In this document: piece by piece, positions 16,403 to 24,843 of the stretch
Position numbering within the stretch: position 1 is the first letter of the stretch
Layout of the letters: every line of letters starts with the position of its first letter
Source: Dehalococcoidia bacterium
GTDB lineage: Bacteria > Chloroflexota > Dehalococcoidia > GIF9 > AB-539-J10
Assembly (NCBI GenBank): GCA_003562475.1
Contig: PWUU01000097.1
Span: 1 to 42,245 of the forward strand
Reading direction: 5' to 3'
Length of the DNA: 42,245 nt
Translations under genes and position numbers: made by a program
The notes under the pieces: generated by a model
Databases searched by the model: none
What the model saw: the letters and a program-made list of their open reading frames with translations, nothing else
What the model was told of the DNA's origin: nothing

Positions 16403-16870
16403 ATGCTCTCCAATGAATCCCTCTGCGGCCATCCGCTACATCTGCGCTTCAATGTGAGCGCCTTGCTACAGCAACCAGTGGGAACCAGTCTGGTATGCCG
16501 CATTGAAGAACTCTTGCCTGACGCACAGTCGACTCTGGTAAGCGGTACCGTCATGTTTACACACACCAGCCGGGGAATGACGGTTTCGGGCGAGGGAACA
16601 GCCGATGTCATGCTAACGTGCATGCGGTGCCTCGACGAGTACTGTCAGCACGTGCATTTCATCATAGAAGAGGAGTTGCATCCGGAACCAGGATTCGCAC
16701 AACGGCGTGGCGCCGACGGATTCGAGGCACTGGGGGAGGTATGCATTCGCCCCGATCACACACTTGACTTGGGGGAGATAATGCGACAACATATCGTCTT
16801 ACACTTACCCGTTAAACCGTTGTGCCGGACAGACTGTCCCGGCTTGAAGGAGTTGCACCCCGATGTCTGA
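16403..16870 (+). CDS. YceD/DUF177 family protein
   Basis: A 155-residue protein of the YceD (DUF177) family, which almost always precedes rpmF and has been tied to ribosome/23S rRNA metabolism. Typical parts are LRFNVSALLQQPVGTS at the start, the paired Cys in LTCMRCLDEY, the central acidic IIEEELHPEPG, and the second Cys pair region CRTDCPGL near the end. The ATG at 16403 has AGGA only one base upstream, so the true start could differ slightly. The stop overlaps rpmF by 8 bp. Confidence 0.85.
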   Translation: MLSNESLCGHPLHLRFNVSALLQQPVGTSLVCRIEELLPDAQSTLVSGTVMFTHTSRGMTVSGEGTADVMLTCMRCLDEYCQHVHFIIEEELHPEPGFAQRRGADGFEALGEVCIRPDHTLDLGEIMRQHIVLHLPVKPLCRTDCPGLKELHPDV

Positions 16871-17054
16871 ACCCAAGAAGAAGCGATCGCAATCGCGTAA
16901 GGGCAAGCACAGAAGCCACCAGGCAATGACAGGCCCGGCACTCATGTCGTGTGCGGACTGCAAGAGCCCCAAGGTCTCCCATCAGGTCTGTCCAACCTGC
17001 GGCATGTATGACGGCAAGCAGGCTATCATCATTGCGACCAAGAAGAAGAAGTGA
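16863..17054 (+). CDS. rpmF: Large ribosomal subunit protein bL32
   Basis: 63 residues, basic, with the four-Cys zinc ribbon CADC and CPTC. The bL32 features KKKRSQSRKGKHRSHQA and CGMYDGKQ are clear. It lies between DUF177 and fabD, a standard arrangement linking ribosome and fatty-acid genes. It is of the zinc-containing (C+) type. Confidence 0.95.
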   Translation: MSEPKKKRSQSRKGKHRSHQAMTGPALMSCADCKSPKVSHQVCPTCGMYDGKQAIIIATKKKK

Positions 17055-17057
17055 CAC

Positions 17058-17999
17058 ATGTCAGCATGGGCTGCATATGTATTTCCCGGGCAAGCTTCCC
17101 AGAAGGTTGGCATGGGTCTCAGTGTGTACGAGGAGTACGAGACCGCAAGAGCCGTCTTCCAGGAGGCTGACGCTACGCTTGGGTTCCCTCTCTCAAAGCT
17201 GTGCTTCGAGGGGCCGGCAGACGAACTGACCCGGACCGTCAACGTCCAACCGGCGCTCGTAGCCACCAGCATTGCGTGTCTCGTAGCGGCCCGAGAGGCA
17301 TTGAGCAGCAAGCTGCCATCTCCCGCATTCCTGGCGGGACACAGCCTGGGTGAGTATACCGCGCTCGTCGCCGCCGAAGCCCTATCGCTGGCAGACACAC
17401 TCAAGCTTGTGCGCGAGCGTGGTCGCCTCATGTATGAGGCAGGCATCAAGGCTCCCGGCAGCATGATGGCCGTCATCGCCTTCGACTACCCGCCTCTTCA
17501 GGAAGTGTGCGACCAAGCAGGAGTCCAGATATCCAACATCAACGCCCCCGGACAGCTCGTCATTAGTGGAGCGATCGACAAGCTTGAGAGAGCAGCTGCA
17601 CTAGCCAGGGAACGAGGCGCACGTAAATTGATCCCTCTCAATGTAAGTGGTGCGTTCCATTCCACCCTGATGGAGCCGGTCATAGAAGAATTCGGGCGCG
17701 TACTGGACAGCGTGGTCTTCCAGTCGCCTCGTGTGCCCATCGTCTCAAATGTGACCGCGCTGCCACTGACAAACGGCGACGAGTTGCGCGACGAACTGCT
17801 TGCCCAGTTGCGGCGCTGTATACAGTGGCAAGCCTCAGTAGAGTACATGACAGCTCACGGCATCACAACCTACTACGAAATAGGACCAGGCACAGTGCTG
17901 GGCGGCCTCATCAAGAGAATCAGCCCGCATGCGCAGATCATTAACATCTCCGAGGCGGAAGATATCGCGGCACTCAACCAGCCGACGCCGTCCACATGA
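17058..17999 (+). CDS. fabD: Malonyl-CoA:ACP transacylase
   Basis: A 313-residue enzyme that moves malonyl from CoA to acyl carrier protein for fatty-acid synthesis. The N-terminal FPGQASQKVGMG contains the oxyanion-hole Gln, the nucleophile is S96 in GHSLGEYTA, R is in LVRERGRLMYEAG, the catalytic His is in SGAFHSTLM, and GPGTVLGGLIKR is at the end. It starts 3 bp after rpmF and its TGA overlaps the nusB ATG (ATGA). No other fab genes are in the window, so the rest of the pathway lies elsewhere. Confidence 0.95.
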   Translation: MSAWAAYVFPGQASQKVGMGLSVYEEYETARAVFQEADATLGFPLSKLCFEGPADELTRTVNVQPALVATSIACLVAAREALSSKLPSPAFLAGHSLGEYTALVAAEALSLADTLKLVRERGRLMYEAGIKAPGSMMAVIAFDYPPLQEVCDQAGVQISNINAPGQLVISGAIDKLERAAALARERGARKLIPLNVSGAFHSTLMEPVIEEFGRVLDSVVFQSPRVPIVSNVTALPLTNGDELRDELLAQLRRCIQWQASVEYMTAHGITTYYEIGPGTVLGGLIKRISPHAQIINISEAEDIAALNQPTPST

Positions 18000-18418
18000 C
18001 CATGTCCTCACGTCGTAAGGCGCGAAGCATCACACTCCAGGTCCTCTACGAGCTGGATTGCACCACCCATAGGAGAGAAGAGGTCCTTGCTCGCCTGATC
18101 TACGATGAGAGCGTCAACGAGGAGACCTACGACTTCGTGGCTAAGCTGGTTAAAGGGGTATGTCAGCATCGTCGGCAACTAGACTCGGTTATCGAGCAAC
18201 ATGCGCCCGCATTTCCAGTCGCGCAGATGGCACCAATTGACCGCACCATCCTGCGGCTTGCCCTGTACGAGATGCTGTTCACAAGCGGTACCCCCCTGAA
18301 GGTGATCATTAATGAGGCCGTCGAACTGGCCAAATTGTTCGGTGGCGACTCTACCCCTCGATTGGTGAACGGCGTCCTCGGCTCCGTCGCGGAGGTGGAG
18401 GAGAAGGGAGCGTCTTAG
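17996..18418 (+). CDS. nusB: Transcription antitermination factor NusB
   Basis: A 140-residue all-helical RNA-binding protein that acts with NusE (S10) at boxA in rRNA antitermination. Family features are RRKARSITLQVLYELD at the start, LVKGVCQHRRQLDSVIEQHA, the core APIDRTILRLALYEMLF, VIINEAVELAKLFGGDSTPRLVNGVLG. The ATG overlaps the fabD stop; a second ATG two codons later could also serve. The hyp genes follow 32 bp downstream. Confidence 0.95.
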   Translation: MTMSSRRKARSITLQVLYELDCTTHRREEVLARLIYDESVNEETYDFVAKLVKGVCQHRRQLDSVIEQHAPAFPVAQMAPIDRTILRLALYEMLFTSGTPLKVIINEAVELAKLFGGDSTPRLVNGVLGSVAEVEEKGAS

Positions 18419-18450
18419 CAGGAGTCAATCCCCGGTTGAGGACCAATCCT

Positions 18451-18792
18451 ATGCACGAGTACGGAATCACCGAGAGTCTGCTCCGTATCGTCGAAGACAG
18501 GGCGCGGGAAGCCGGAGTGACCAGGGTACTGACGATACGAATAGTTGTGGGCGCCCTCACAGGATTCGCGCCTGACTGCATCGAGTTCTATTACGAGGCC
18601 ATGAGTAAGAACTCTATTGCCGAGGGGGCCGCCCTCGAGTTTGAAGAGCGGCCTGTGATGCTTCGATGCAGGGCATGCGCAGACGTATTCGAGCCGGGCG
18701 ATAGGGTTTGGGCCTGCCCTTCTTGCGGATCATCGGAGGTCAACATTGAGGGTGGTCGTGAACTCTACATCAAGGAAATGGAGGTATCGTGA
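18451..18792 (+). CDS. hypA: Hydrogenase nickel insertion protein HypA
   Basis: A 113-residue HypA. The nickel-binding N-terminus MHE (MHEYGITESLLRIVE) must be the true start, so the five upstream codons in frame are left out. The zinc ribbon uses CRAC and CPSC (residues 71-92). HypA works with HypB to bring nickel to the large subunit of [NiFe] hydrogenase. The 3' end overlaps the hypB start (GTGA). Confidence 0.95.
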   Translation: MHEYGITESLLRIVEDRAREAGVTRVLTIRIVVGALTGFAPDCIEFYYEAMSKNSIAEGAALEFEERPVMLRCRACADVFEPGDRVWACPSCGSSEVNIEGGRELYIKEMEVS

Positions 18793-19451
18793 GAAAGATC
18801 GAGATTGTGCAGGGCATTCTTGATGCGAACGAAGCAACCGCAGCAGGGAACCGCGCCGTGTTCGACCAGCACCGGTGTCTGGCTGCTAATATTATGTCTG
18901 CTCCTGGCGCCGGCAAGACCAGCTTCATACTCCGCACCATCGAGCGACTCAGTCCGCACATTCGGATCGGCGTCATCGAGGGCGACGTAGTATCCACAGT
19001 TGATGCCGAGAAGGTCGGCGATATCGTCAGCGCGGTCGTTCAGATTAACACGAAGGGGATGCCCGAAAGCTGCGCACTGGTGGCAGACATGATCCACGCA
19101 GCCCTCAAACGCCTGCCTCTGGACAACCTGGATCTCGTCCTCATAGAAAATGTGGGAAACCTCCTGTGCCCGGCGGAGTTCGACCTGGGAGAGCATCTGA
19201 AAGTAGTCATCACGAGCACCCCGGAGGGTGACGACAAGCCGCTGAAGTACCCTGTCATCTTCGCACAGGCCGATGTGGTTGTCATCAACAAGTCCGACCT
19301 TCTGCCGTACGTCGATTTCGACATCGATAAGTTCACACGGGCAGTTCGCAACCTGAACCCACGCGCCGTCTTCTTCCCGCTGTCGTGCAAGACCGGCTCA
19401 GGCGTGGATGAATGGGTGGCATGGCTACGGAGTCAGCAACCTGTGAAGTGA
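18789..19451 (+). CDS. hypB: Hydrogenase nickel incorporation GTPase HypB, with altered metal site
   Basis: A 220-residue SIMIBI-class GTPase that drives nickel delivery with HypA. G1 is SAPGAGKTS (37-45), followed by EGDVVSTVDAEKV, IENVGNLLCPAEFDLGE, TPEGDDKPLKYP and the guanine motif NKSD (167-170). There is no His-rich N-terminal nickel store. In most HypB proteins the segment after QIN reads TGxxCHLDA, and its Cys-His pair is part of the G-domain metal site. Here it reads TKGMPESCALVADMI: Cys95 is kept but the His is Ala and the Asp is lost, with a small insertion. The other metal-site Cys (C127, in LLCP) is present. The start is GTG overlapping hypA. Confidence 0.92.
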   Translation: MRKIEIVQGILDANEATAAGNRAVFDQHRCLAANIMSAPGAGKTSFILRTIERLSPHIRIGVIEGDVVSTVDAEKVGDIVSAVVQINTKGMPESCALVADMIHAALKRLPLDNLDLVLIENVGNLLCPAEFDLGEHLKVVITSTPEGDDKPLKYPVIFAQADVVVINKSDLLPYVDFDIDKFTRAVRNLNPRAVFFPLSCKTGSGVDEWVAWLRSQQPVK

Positions 19452-21772
19452 AGTCACACGAGTTCCGCACCAGCACGGAAATGGCCGGACATATCGGCGT
19501 CCACATCCGCGTAGAGGGTGTCGTACAGGGAGTCGGCTTCCGTCCATTTGTTTACCGCCTTGCCACGGACCTCGGCCTGGGTGGATGGGTTCGTAATACC
19601 TCCGAAGACGTGCAGGTGGAGATCGAGGGCTCTCGCGCAAGGGTTCGCGAGTTCATCGAACGGCTGCCCGAGGAAGCTCCTGCACTTGCGCGCATACATC
19701 ATATTGATGTCCGCGAGATACCTGTACGAGGCACAACAAGATTCCGGATACTGGAGAGCCGGTTCGAGGAAGGCAAGGGACAGATCGTTTCACCGGATGT
19801 CGCCACCTGTGCGGACTGTCTTGCCGAACTCTTCACTACATCCGACCGGAGGTACCGCTACCCGTTCACCAACTGCACAAACTGCGGTCCACGCTTCACC
19901 ATCATCACTGGCATGCCGTATGACCGGGCGAATACGACAATGGCTTCCTTCGCCATGTGCGCCGAATGCCAGCGGGAGTACGATGATCCGGCCAACCGGC
20001 GCTTCCACGCCCAGCCAAATGCCTGTCCCGTATGTGGCCCCTCGCTCGATCTCGTCGATGGCAGCGGACTCCCTGTGCGCTGCGCCGACCCGCTGTCACA
20101 CACGGTGTCCCTGCTCCGCAATGGCCACATAATCGCGCTTAAGGGCCTGGGCGGATTCCTGCTCGCGTGCGATGCAACTGTGCCGGACGTCGTACGACGA
20201 CTGCGCGACCGGAAACGACGCCCGTCGAAACCCTTTGCAATCATGGTCCGGGACATCGAGACAGCGCGTTTACATTGCGACCTCACGCCAGAAGACGAGT
20301 CGCTGCTGTCTTCTCCGTCCGCTCCGATCGTGCTCGCGCGCTGGAGAAACGAGTCGCCAATCTGCCGCGACGTTGCTCCCCATCTTGCATTCCTTGGAAT
20401 CATGCTGCCATATACACCACTCCATCACATCCTGCTGCATGAGATGAATGAACCACTCGTCATGACAAGTGGAAATCTGAGCGAGGAACCCATCGCCGCA
20501 GCCAATGAGGAAGCACTATCCCGCCTTGCGGGCATCGCAGACTACTTCCTGCTCCACAACCGCCCGATTCATTCACGGTATGACGACAGTGTGACTATGG
20601 TGGTTGACGGCACCCCTCACATGTTGCGTCGGGCGAGGGGCTATGCTCCTCTTCCAGTCGGCCTGCCGTTCGATGTGGCTCCAATCCTGGCCGTCGGTCC
20701 ACAGATGAAGAACACGTTCTGCCTCGCACACAAGCGCCACGCATTCGTATCACAGCACCTGGGCGACCTCGACAGCATCGAGACACTTGATCACTTTGAG
20801 GCCACCATCGCACTTTATCGTCGACTGTTCAGCATCGAACCGGAGGCCGTTGCCCACGATCTGCATCCAGACTACTCCTCCACCAGATTCGCGCGACAGA
20901 TGGCCTCAGGCAGTCTGAGAAGCATCGCCGTACAGCATCACCACGCGCACATCGTCAGTTGCATGGTCGAGAACGGCGTAACCGAGCCCGTGATCGGTGT
21001 GGCCTTCGATGGTTCGGGCCTCGGCACCGACGGAAATATATGGGGCGGCGAGTTTCTCATCACCGACCTATCGACATCACAGCGCGCGGGGCACCTTGAG
21101 TATGTGCCTCTGCCGGGAGCGGACGCCGCTATCCTCAGGCCGTACCGAACCGCGGTGTCGTATGTAGTGACTCTTCTGGGGACTCAGGCGCTGCAACGTA
21201 GTAGCATCCTCAGGGCGGCGCTGACCGATGAAGAACACCACACGATCCTGCGCCAGATCGAAACTGGCCTCAATACCCCCATGACATCGAGCATGGGACG
21301 CCTCTTCGACGCTGTTGCAGCAGTCACCGGCATCAGGACGGTCATCGATTACGATGGCCACGCTGCTATTGAACTCGAGATGCAAGCGCATATGTCGCCA
21401 GCCATGGAATCAAGCAGCCAGTATCGCTTCGAAATCGAACGCAGGGATGACACGCACGTGATCAGGGTGGCACCAGTGCTTGACACAGTACTACGCGACA
21501 TCTCAAGAGGAGCCCCTGCACCTCAGATCGCCACTGCGTTCCATGCGGCGGTATCACAGATGACCGCCGATGTCTGCAGCCTGATTGCAACTGACACGGG
21601 CATCTCCACCATTGCACTAAGCGGCGGTGTGTTTCAGAACAGGATCCTCGTGGAGAGCATTTCCACACGCCTACGCGCGGCAGGGTTTCGAGTTCTGCAT
21701 CACGTGATGCTTCCTCCGAACGATGCCTGCGTGTCGTTGGGCCAGGCGGTAGCCGCGTCGCAACTGACATAA
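19448..21772 (+). CDS. hypF: Carbamoyltransferase HypF
   Basis: About 774 residues, normal for HypF, which makes the cyanide ligand of the [NiFe] centre from carbamoyl phosphate. Domains in order are acylphosphatase (RVEGVVQGVGFRPFVY), two zinc fingers (CADCLAEL with CTNCGPRF; CAECQREY with CPVCGPSL), a YrdC-like domain (HIIALKGLGGFLLACDA, KRRPSKPFAIMV) and the Kae1/HypF domain (KNTFCLAHKRHAFVSQHLGD, VQHHHAHIVSCMVENG, AFDGSGLGTDG, ALSGGVFQNR). The start is uncertain. GTG 19448 overlaps the hypB stop as GTGA, the same junction as hypA/hypB. ATG 19412 and ATG 19481 are alternatives. Confidence 0.93.
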   Translation: MKSHEFRTSTEMAGHIGVHIRVEGVVQGVGFRPFVYRLATDLGLGGWVRNTSEDVQVEIEGSRARVREFIERLPEEAPALARIHHIDVREIPVRGTTRFRILESRFEEGKGQIVSPDVATCADCLAELFTTSDRRYRYPFTNCTNCGPRFTIITGMPYDRANTTMASFAMCAECQREYDDPANRRFHAQPNACPVCGPSLDLVDGSGLPVRCADPLSHTVSLLRNGHIIALKGLGGFLLACDATVPDVVRRLRDRKRRPSKPFAIMVRDIETARLHCDLTPEDESLLSSPSAPIVLARWRNESPICRDVAPHLAFLGIMLPYTPLHHILLHEMNEPLVMTSGNLSEEPIAAANEEALSRLAGIADYFLLHNRPIHSRYDDSVTMVVDGTPHMLRRARGYAPLPVGLPFDVAPILAVGPQMKNTFCLAHKRHAFVSQHLGDLDSIETLDHFEATIALYRRLFSIEPEAVAHDLHPDYSSTRFARQMASGSLRSIAVQHHHAHIVSCMVENGVTEPVIGVAFDGSGLGTDGNIWGGEFLITDLSTSQRAGHLEYVPLPGADAAILRPYRTAVSYVVTLLGTQALQRSSILRAALTDEEHHTILRQIETGLNTPMTSSMGRLFDAVAAVTGIRTVIDYDGHAAIELEMQAHMSPAMESSSQYRFEIERRDDTHVIRVAPVLDTVLRDISRGAPAPQIATAFHAAVSQMTADVCSLIATDTGISTIALSGGVFQNRILVESISTRLRAAGFRVLHHVMLPPNDACVSLGQAVAASQLT

Positions 21773-21851
21773 CGGCCTCTTGCGCACCGCACCGTTGGCA
21801 TCACCCGTCGTTTGTAATTTGAGTATAGTACGAGCTACAATGTGTGCCGTT

Positions 21852-22079
21852 ATGTGCCTCGCAATTCCTGCACTGATCCTGTCCACGAACGGCGATACTG
21901 CCGAGGTAGACATATGCGGCGTGCGCAGGCAGATCGGCACAATGCTGACACCCCATGTGAAGGCGGGTGATTACGTCCTGCTGCACACCGGCTACTCCAT
22001 CGGTGTCCTCAACGCCGAGGAGGCAGAGGAGACCCTCGCGCTGTTCAGGGAACTGGCGGAAGTCAGTGAGATTCGTTGA
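21852..22079 (+). CDS. hypC: Hydrogenase maturation chaperone HypC
   Basis: A 75-residue HypC/HupF chaperone. The conserved start MCLAIPA fixes the ATG at 21852, because Cys2 must be exposed to bind the iron centre handed over with HypD. The frame upstream is not HypC-like. A 79-bp gap separates it from hypF, the widest in this gene run. The gap contains a TATAGT box (21824-21829) without a clear -35 partner, so an internal promoter is possible but unproven. The end overlaps hypD by 14 bp. Confidence 0.93.
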   Translation: MCLAIPALILSTNGDTAEVDICGVRRQIGTMLTPHVKAGDYVLLHTGYSIGVLNAEEAEETLALFRELAEVSEIR

Positions 22080-23154
22080 CGAGTTTCACGACGCGGCTAT
22101 CGCCCGTACGATTGCCCAGCGCATCGCACGTGCGTCTACACGACCCGCACAGTTCATGGAGTTTTGCGGCAGCCACACACATGCCGTGCTCCGCTACGGC
22201 ATTCGCGACCTCTTGCCTCCCACGATCACCATGAGATCGGGGCCCGGCTGTCCGGTTTGTGTCACCTCGGCACGCGACATCGATACCGCAGTCTCCCTCG
22301 CAATGACACCTGGCTTCACTGTCGCTACCTATGGTGACCTTGTACGAGTCCCTGGAAGCCGTGGGAGTCTCGAACATGCACGGGCCGCCGGCGCCGACGT
22401 CCGCGTCGTCTATTCGGCGCGGGACGCAGTCGACATCGCAGAGCAGAACCCCTCACTACAGGTGGTTCTTATTGGCATAGGATTTGAGACGACCGCGCCT
22501 ACCATTGCGGTGTCCATTCTTGATGCATCTCGTAAGCGCCTGCAGAACTACCACGTACTGTCCCTGCTCAAGCTTACACCCCCGGTCATGCAGGCATTGC
22601 TCTCCCTTGGCGAGGTACAGATCAACGGCATCATCTGTCCGGGCCATGTCAGTGTCATCATCGGGACCAGGCCCTATGAGTATCTCCCGGCACGATTTGG
22701 CATCGGATGTGCCATTTCGGGATTCGAGCCACTCGACATTCTCCGGTCAATCGAACTGCTGCTGCAACAGTGCGAGACTGGCAGACCGGTTGTGGCAAAC
22801 GCCTACGAACGTGCGGTCACGACTGACGGCAACCGGGTGGCTCAGAGCCTGATGCAACGCGTCTTCACGCCCTGCACAGCTGAGTGGCGTGGGATTGGTT
22901 TCGTCGAGGATAGCGGGCTCTCGCTTCGCGAGGAGTTTGCCCTTTTCGACGCGTCACACCTGTTCAAACCCGAGGCCCCTCCCGCGAGGGAGCCGGCCGG
23001 CTGTCGCTGCGGCGATGTGCTCCGCGGGAGTGCATTGCCGGAGGACTGCTCCCTGTTTGGCGATGCCTGCACCCCCCAGCGTCCCATCGGACCCTGCATG
23101 GTTTCGCAGGAAGGAGCTTGTGCGGCCTACTTCGCATACTCCATACGCACATGA
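22066..23154 (+). CDS. hypD: Hydrogenase maturation protein HypD
   Basis: A 362-residue Fe-S protein, the scaffold on which Fe(CN)2CO is built. The redox/iron cysteines lie in EFCGSHTHA and GPGCPVC, and IGIGFETTAPT follows. The C-terminal [4Fe-4S] set is CRCGDVLRG, C in LFGDAC and CMVSQEGACAAYF. The start is GTG 22066 (RFVDEFHD follows), which matches the usual KYVDEFRD start of HypD; the long upstream frame is not homologous. It overlaps hypC and is followed after 48 bp by the DUF6125-like gene. Confidence 0.95.
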   Translation: MRFVDEFHDAAIARTIAQRIARASTRPAQFMEFCGSHTHAVLRYGIRDLLPPTITMRSGPGCPVCVTSARDIDTAVSLAMTPGFTVATYGDLVRVPGSRGSLEHARAAGADVRVVYSARDAVDIAEQNPSLQVVLIGIGFETTAPTIAVSILDASRKRLQNYHVLSLLKLTPPVMQALLSLGEVQINGIICPGHVSVIIGTRPYEYLPARFGIGCAISGFEPLDILRSIELLLQQCETGRPVVANAYERAVTTDGNRVAQSLMQRVFTPCTAEWRGIGFVEDSGLSLREEFALFDASHLFKPEAPPAREPAGCRCGDVLRGSALPEDCSLFGDACTPQRPIGPCMVSQEGACAAYFAYSIRT

Positions 23155-23202
23155 CATACTGTCTCATACGTAATTAGCGACCAAAGGAGGTTCCCGGGCA
23201 GC

Positions 23203-23754
23203 ATGAGCGAGTTGAAGGACTACAGCGGAGAGTTCCGTCCCGGCTTTCAGTTCTCCGATTTCTCCAAGGAGTTCCTCACCGAGCTGATTCGCTTCTACGG
23301 TAGAGCATACATGGCAGTCGACGGATTCTGGTACATCGGCGTCAAGGATCATATCGACAACGAGACAGCCCTCGAGATAGACCACTGGGTCTGGGACAAG
23401 TCCACCCGCTACGAACTGAAGCGGCTGGTCCCGCTGGCAGGCATCGAGGGCAATGGACTCGACTCCCTCTTCAAGTTCCTGCAACTCGTGCCATGGATGA
23501 ATGTGGCTGAGTACCATCTGGAACTTGAATCGCCAAAGCGAGGCCTGATGACAGTCACCAAATGCTCTATCCTTGAAGGTATGGAGAAGGAGGGACAGGG
23601 TCGCGAGAGTCAGATCTGCAGCCAGGTGGATGCCGCGGTGCTGCGCAAGTACGCTGCGTTCTTCAACCCAGGTATCAGAGTGGAACCCCTGGTACTACCT
23701 CCGCGCGAAGATGGGCAGGGCATGTGCTGCCGGTGGGAGTTCACGTTAGAGTGA
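23203..23754 (+). CDS. DUF6125-like protein embedded in the hyp operon
   Basis: A 183-residue soluble protein of unknown function, resembling the DUF6125 group found in anaerobes. Recognisable parts are the start LKDYSGEFRPGFQFSDFSKE, the aromatic stretch FYGRAYMAVDGFWYIGVKD, HWVWDKS, a QLVPW segment and the end WEFTLE. Conserved-looking cysteines are in TVTKCSILEGMEKEG, QICSQVD and MCCRWEF, so metal or cofactor binding is possible. The ribosome-binding site AAAGGAGG lies 12 nt upstream. Its TGA overlaps the hypE GTG (GTGA). Being placed between hypD and hypE with coupled translation suggests a role in, or co-regulation with, hydrogenase maturation. This is inference from position only. Confidence 0.65.
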   Translation: MSELKDYSGEFRPGFQFSDFSKEFLTELIRFYGRAYMAVDGFWYIGVKDHIDNETALEIDHWVWDKSTRYELKRLVPLAGIEGNGLDSLFKFLQLVPWMNVAEYHLELESPKRGLMTVTKCSILEGMEKEGQGRESQICSQVDAAVLRKYAAFFNPGIRVEPLVLPPREDGQGMCCRWEFTLE

Positions 23755-24773
23755 GTAGCAACGGACCTGATGATGTGGTGCTGCTGGCACATGGCAGTGG
23801 CGGGGTGATGAGTCACGAGCTCGTTGCAAAGCGACTGCTGGCATATATCTCAAACACCACACTTGACAGGCTCGATGACTCCGCCGTGCTGAGCTGTCAC
23901 GGCCGGATTGCCTTTACAACGGACAGCTACGTCGTGTCACCGCTACTGTTTCCTGGAGGTGACATTGGCAGAATTGCCGTATGTGGCACAATAAACGACC
24001 TCGCAGTGATGGGGGCACAGCCTTTGTGCCTGAGCCTCGCGCTGATCATCGAGGAAGGCCTGCCCTTTCGCACGCTGGATGTCGTCATGTCCTCTGTCCA
24101 TGACACTTGTGCAGAGGCAGGCATACATGTGGTCACAGGCGATACCAAGGTCGTGAACCGGGGCAAGGCAGACGGGCTTTTCATCACCACGTCGGGGATC
24201 GGACTGGTGCCAGGGGATCTCGACATCTCAGCCAGGCTGGCGCAGCCGGGCGATAGGGTTCTGCTGAGCGGGACAATCGCCGAGCATGGCATCGCCATAA
24301 TGAGTGCGCGGGAAGGGCTGTCGTTCTCTACCACTATTACCAGCGACTGCGCTCCGCTCAATGGCCTTGTAAGCACGATGCTTGGAGCTGTTCCCACAGG
24401 GATTCATGCCATGCGTGATCCGACGCGAGGCGGACTCGCGACCACGCTCAATGAGATAGCATCGCAGTCGGACGTCGGCATCGTCATCAACGAAGCAGCA
24501 ATCCCGGTGCGACAGGAAGTACGGGCCGCCGCCGACATGCTCGGTCTGGATCCGCTCTACGTGGCAAACGAGGGCAAACTCGTGGCCGTGGCAGCGGCCG
24601 ACCACGCGGATGCCCTGCTCAAGGCACTTCACGGGCATCCACTTGGACAAGACGCCACAATCATCGGTGAGGTTGTCAGCGATAAGCCCGGGAAGGTTAT
24701 AATGCGCACCCGCATGGGCCCTACGCGACTGGTGCAGATGATAGCGGGCGAGCTGCTGCCGCGCATCTGCTAG
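23751..24773 (+). CDS. hypE: Hydrogenase maturation protein HypE
   Basis: A 340-residue AIR-synthase/PurM-fold enzyme that dehydrates the S-carbamoyl group delivered by HypF into thiocyanate on its own C-terminal Cys. That Cys is present as the last residue (ELLPRIC). Other features are LLAHGSGG near the start, AFTTDSYVVSPLLFPGGDIG, GDTKVVNRGKADG, RDPTRGGLATTLNEI and ANEGKLVAV. The GTG at 23751 is chosen as it overlaps the previous stop (GTGA) and gives the family N-terminus; an ATG nine codons earlier is possible. It is the last gene of the run and faces livF. SelD has the same fold, but the PRIC tail identifies HypE. Confidence 0.95.
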   Translation: MSSNGPDDVVLLAHGSGGVMSHELVAKRLLAYISNTTLDRLDDSAVLSCHGRIAFTTDSYVVSPLLFPGGDIGRIAVCGTINDLAVMGAQPLCLSLALIIEEGLPFRTLDVVMSSVHDTCAEAGIHVVTGDTKVVNRGKADGLFITTSGIGLVPGDLDISARLAQPGDRVLLSGTIAEHGIAIMSAREGLSFSTTITSDCAPLNGLVSTMLGAVPTGIHAMRDPTRGGLATTLNEIASQSDVGIVINEAAIPVRQEVRAAADMLGLDPLYVANEGKLVAVAAADHADALLKALHGHPLGQDATIIGEVVSDKPGKVIMRTRMGPTRLVQMIAGELLPRIC

Positions 24774-24843
24774 CGGCACATATCTGTTCATGAGGCAGAC
24801 CTTGTTTCACATGACGGAAGATGCGGTCATCCGCACCCATCAC

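Noticed and set aside
21795-21829. Promoter TTGGCA...TATAGT before hypC
   Set aside because: The spacing is 23 nt, too long for a normal sigma-70 promoter, and no better -35 partner is present.
23751-24773. Selenophosphate synthetase (SelD) instead of HypE
   Set aside because: The fold is shared, but the PRIC C-terminal Cys, the position after hypD and the absence of the SelD Cys/Sec N-terminal motif identify HypE.
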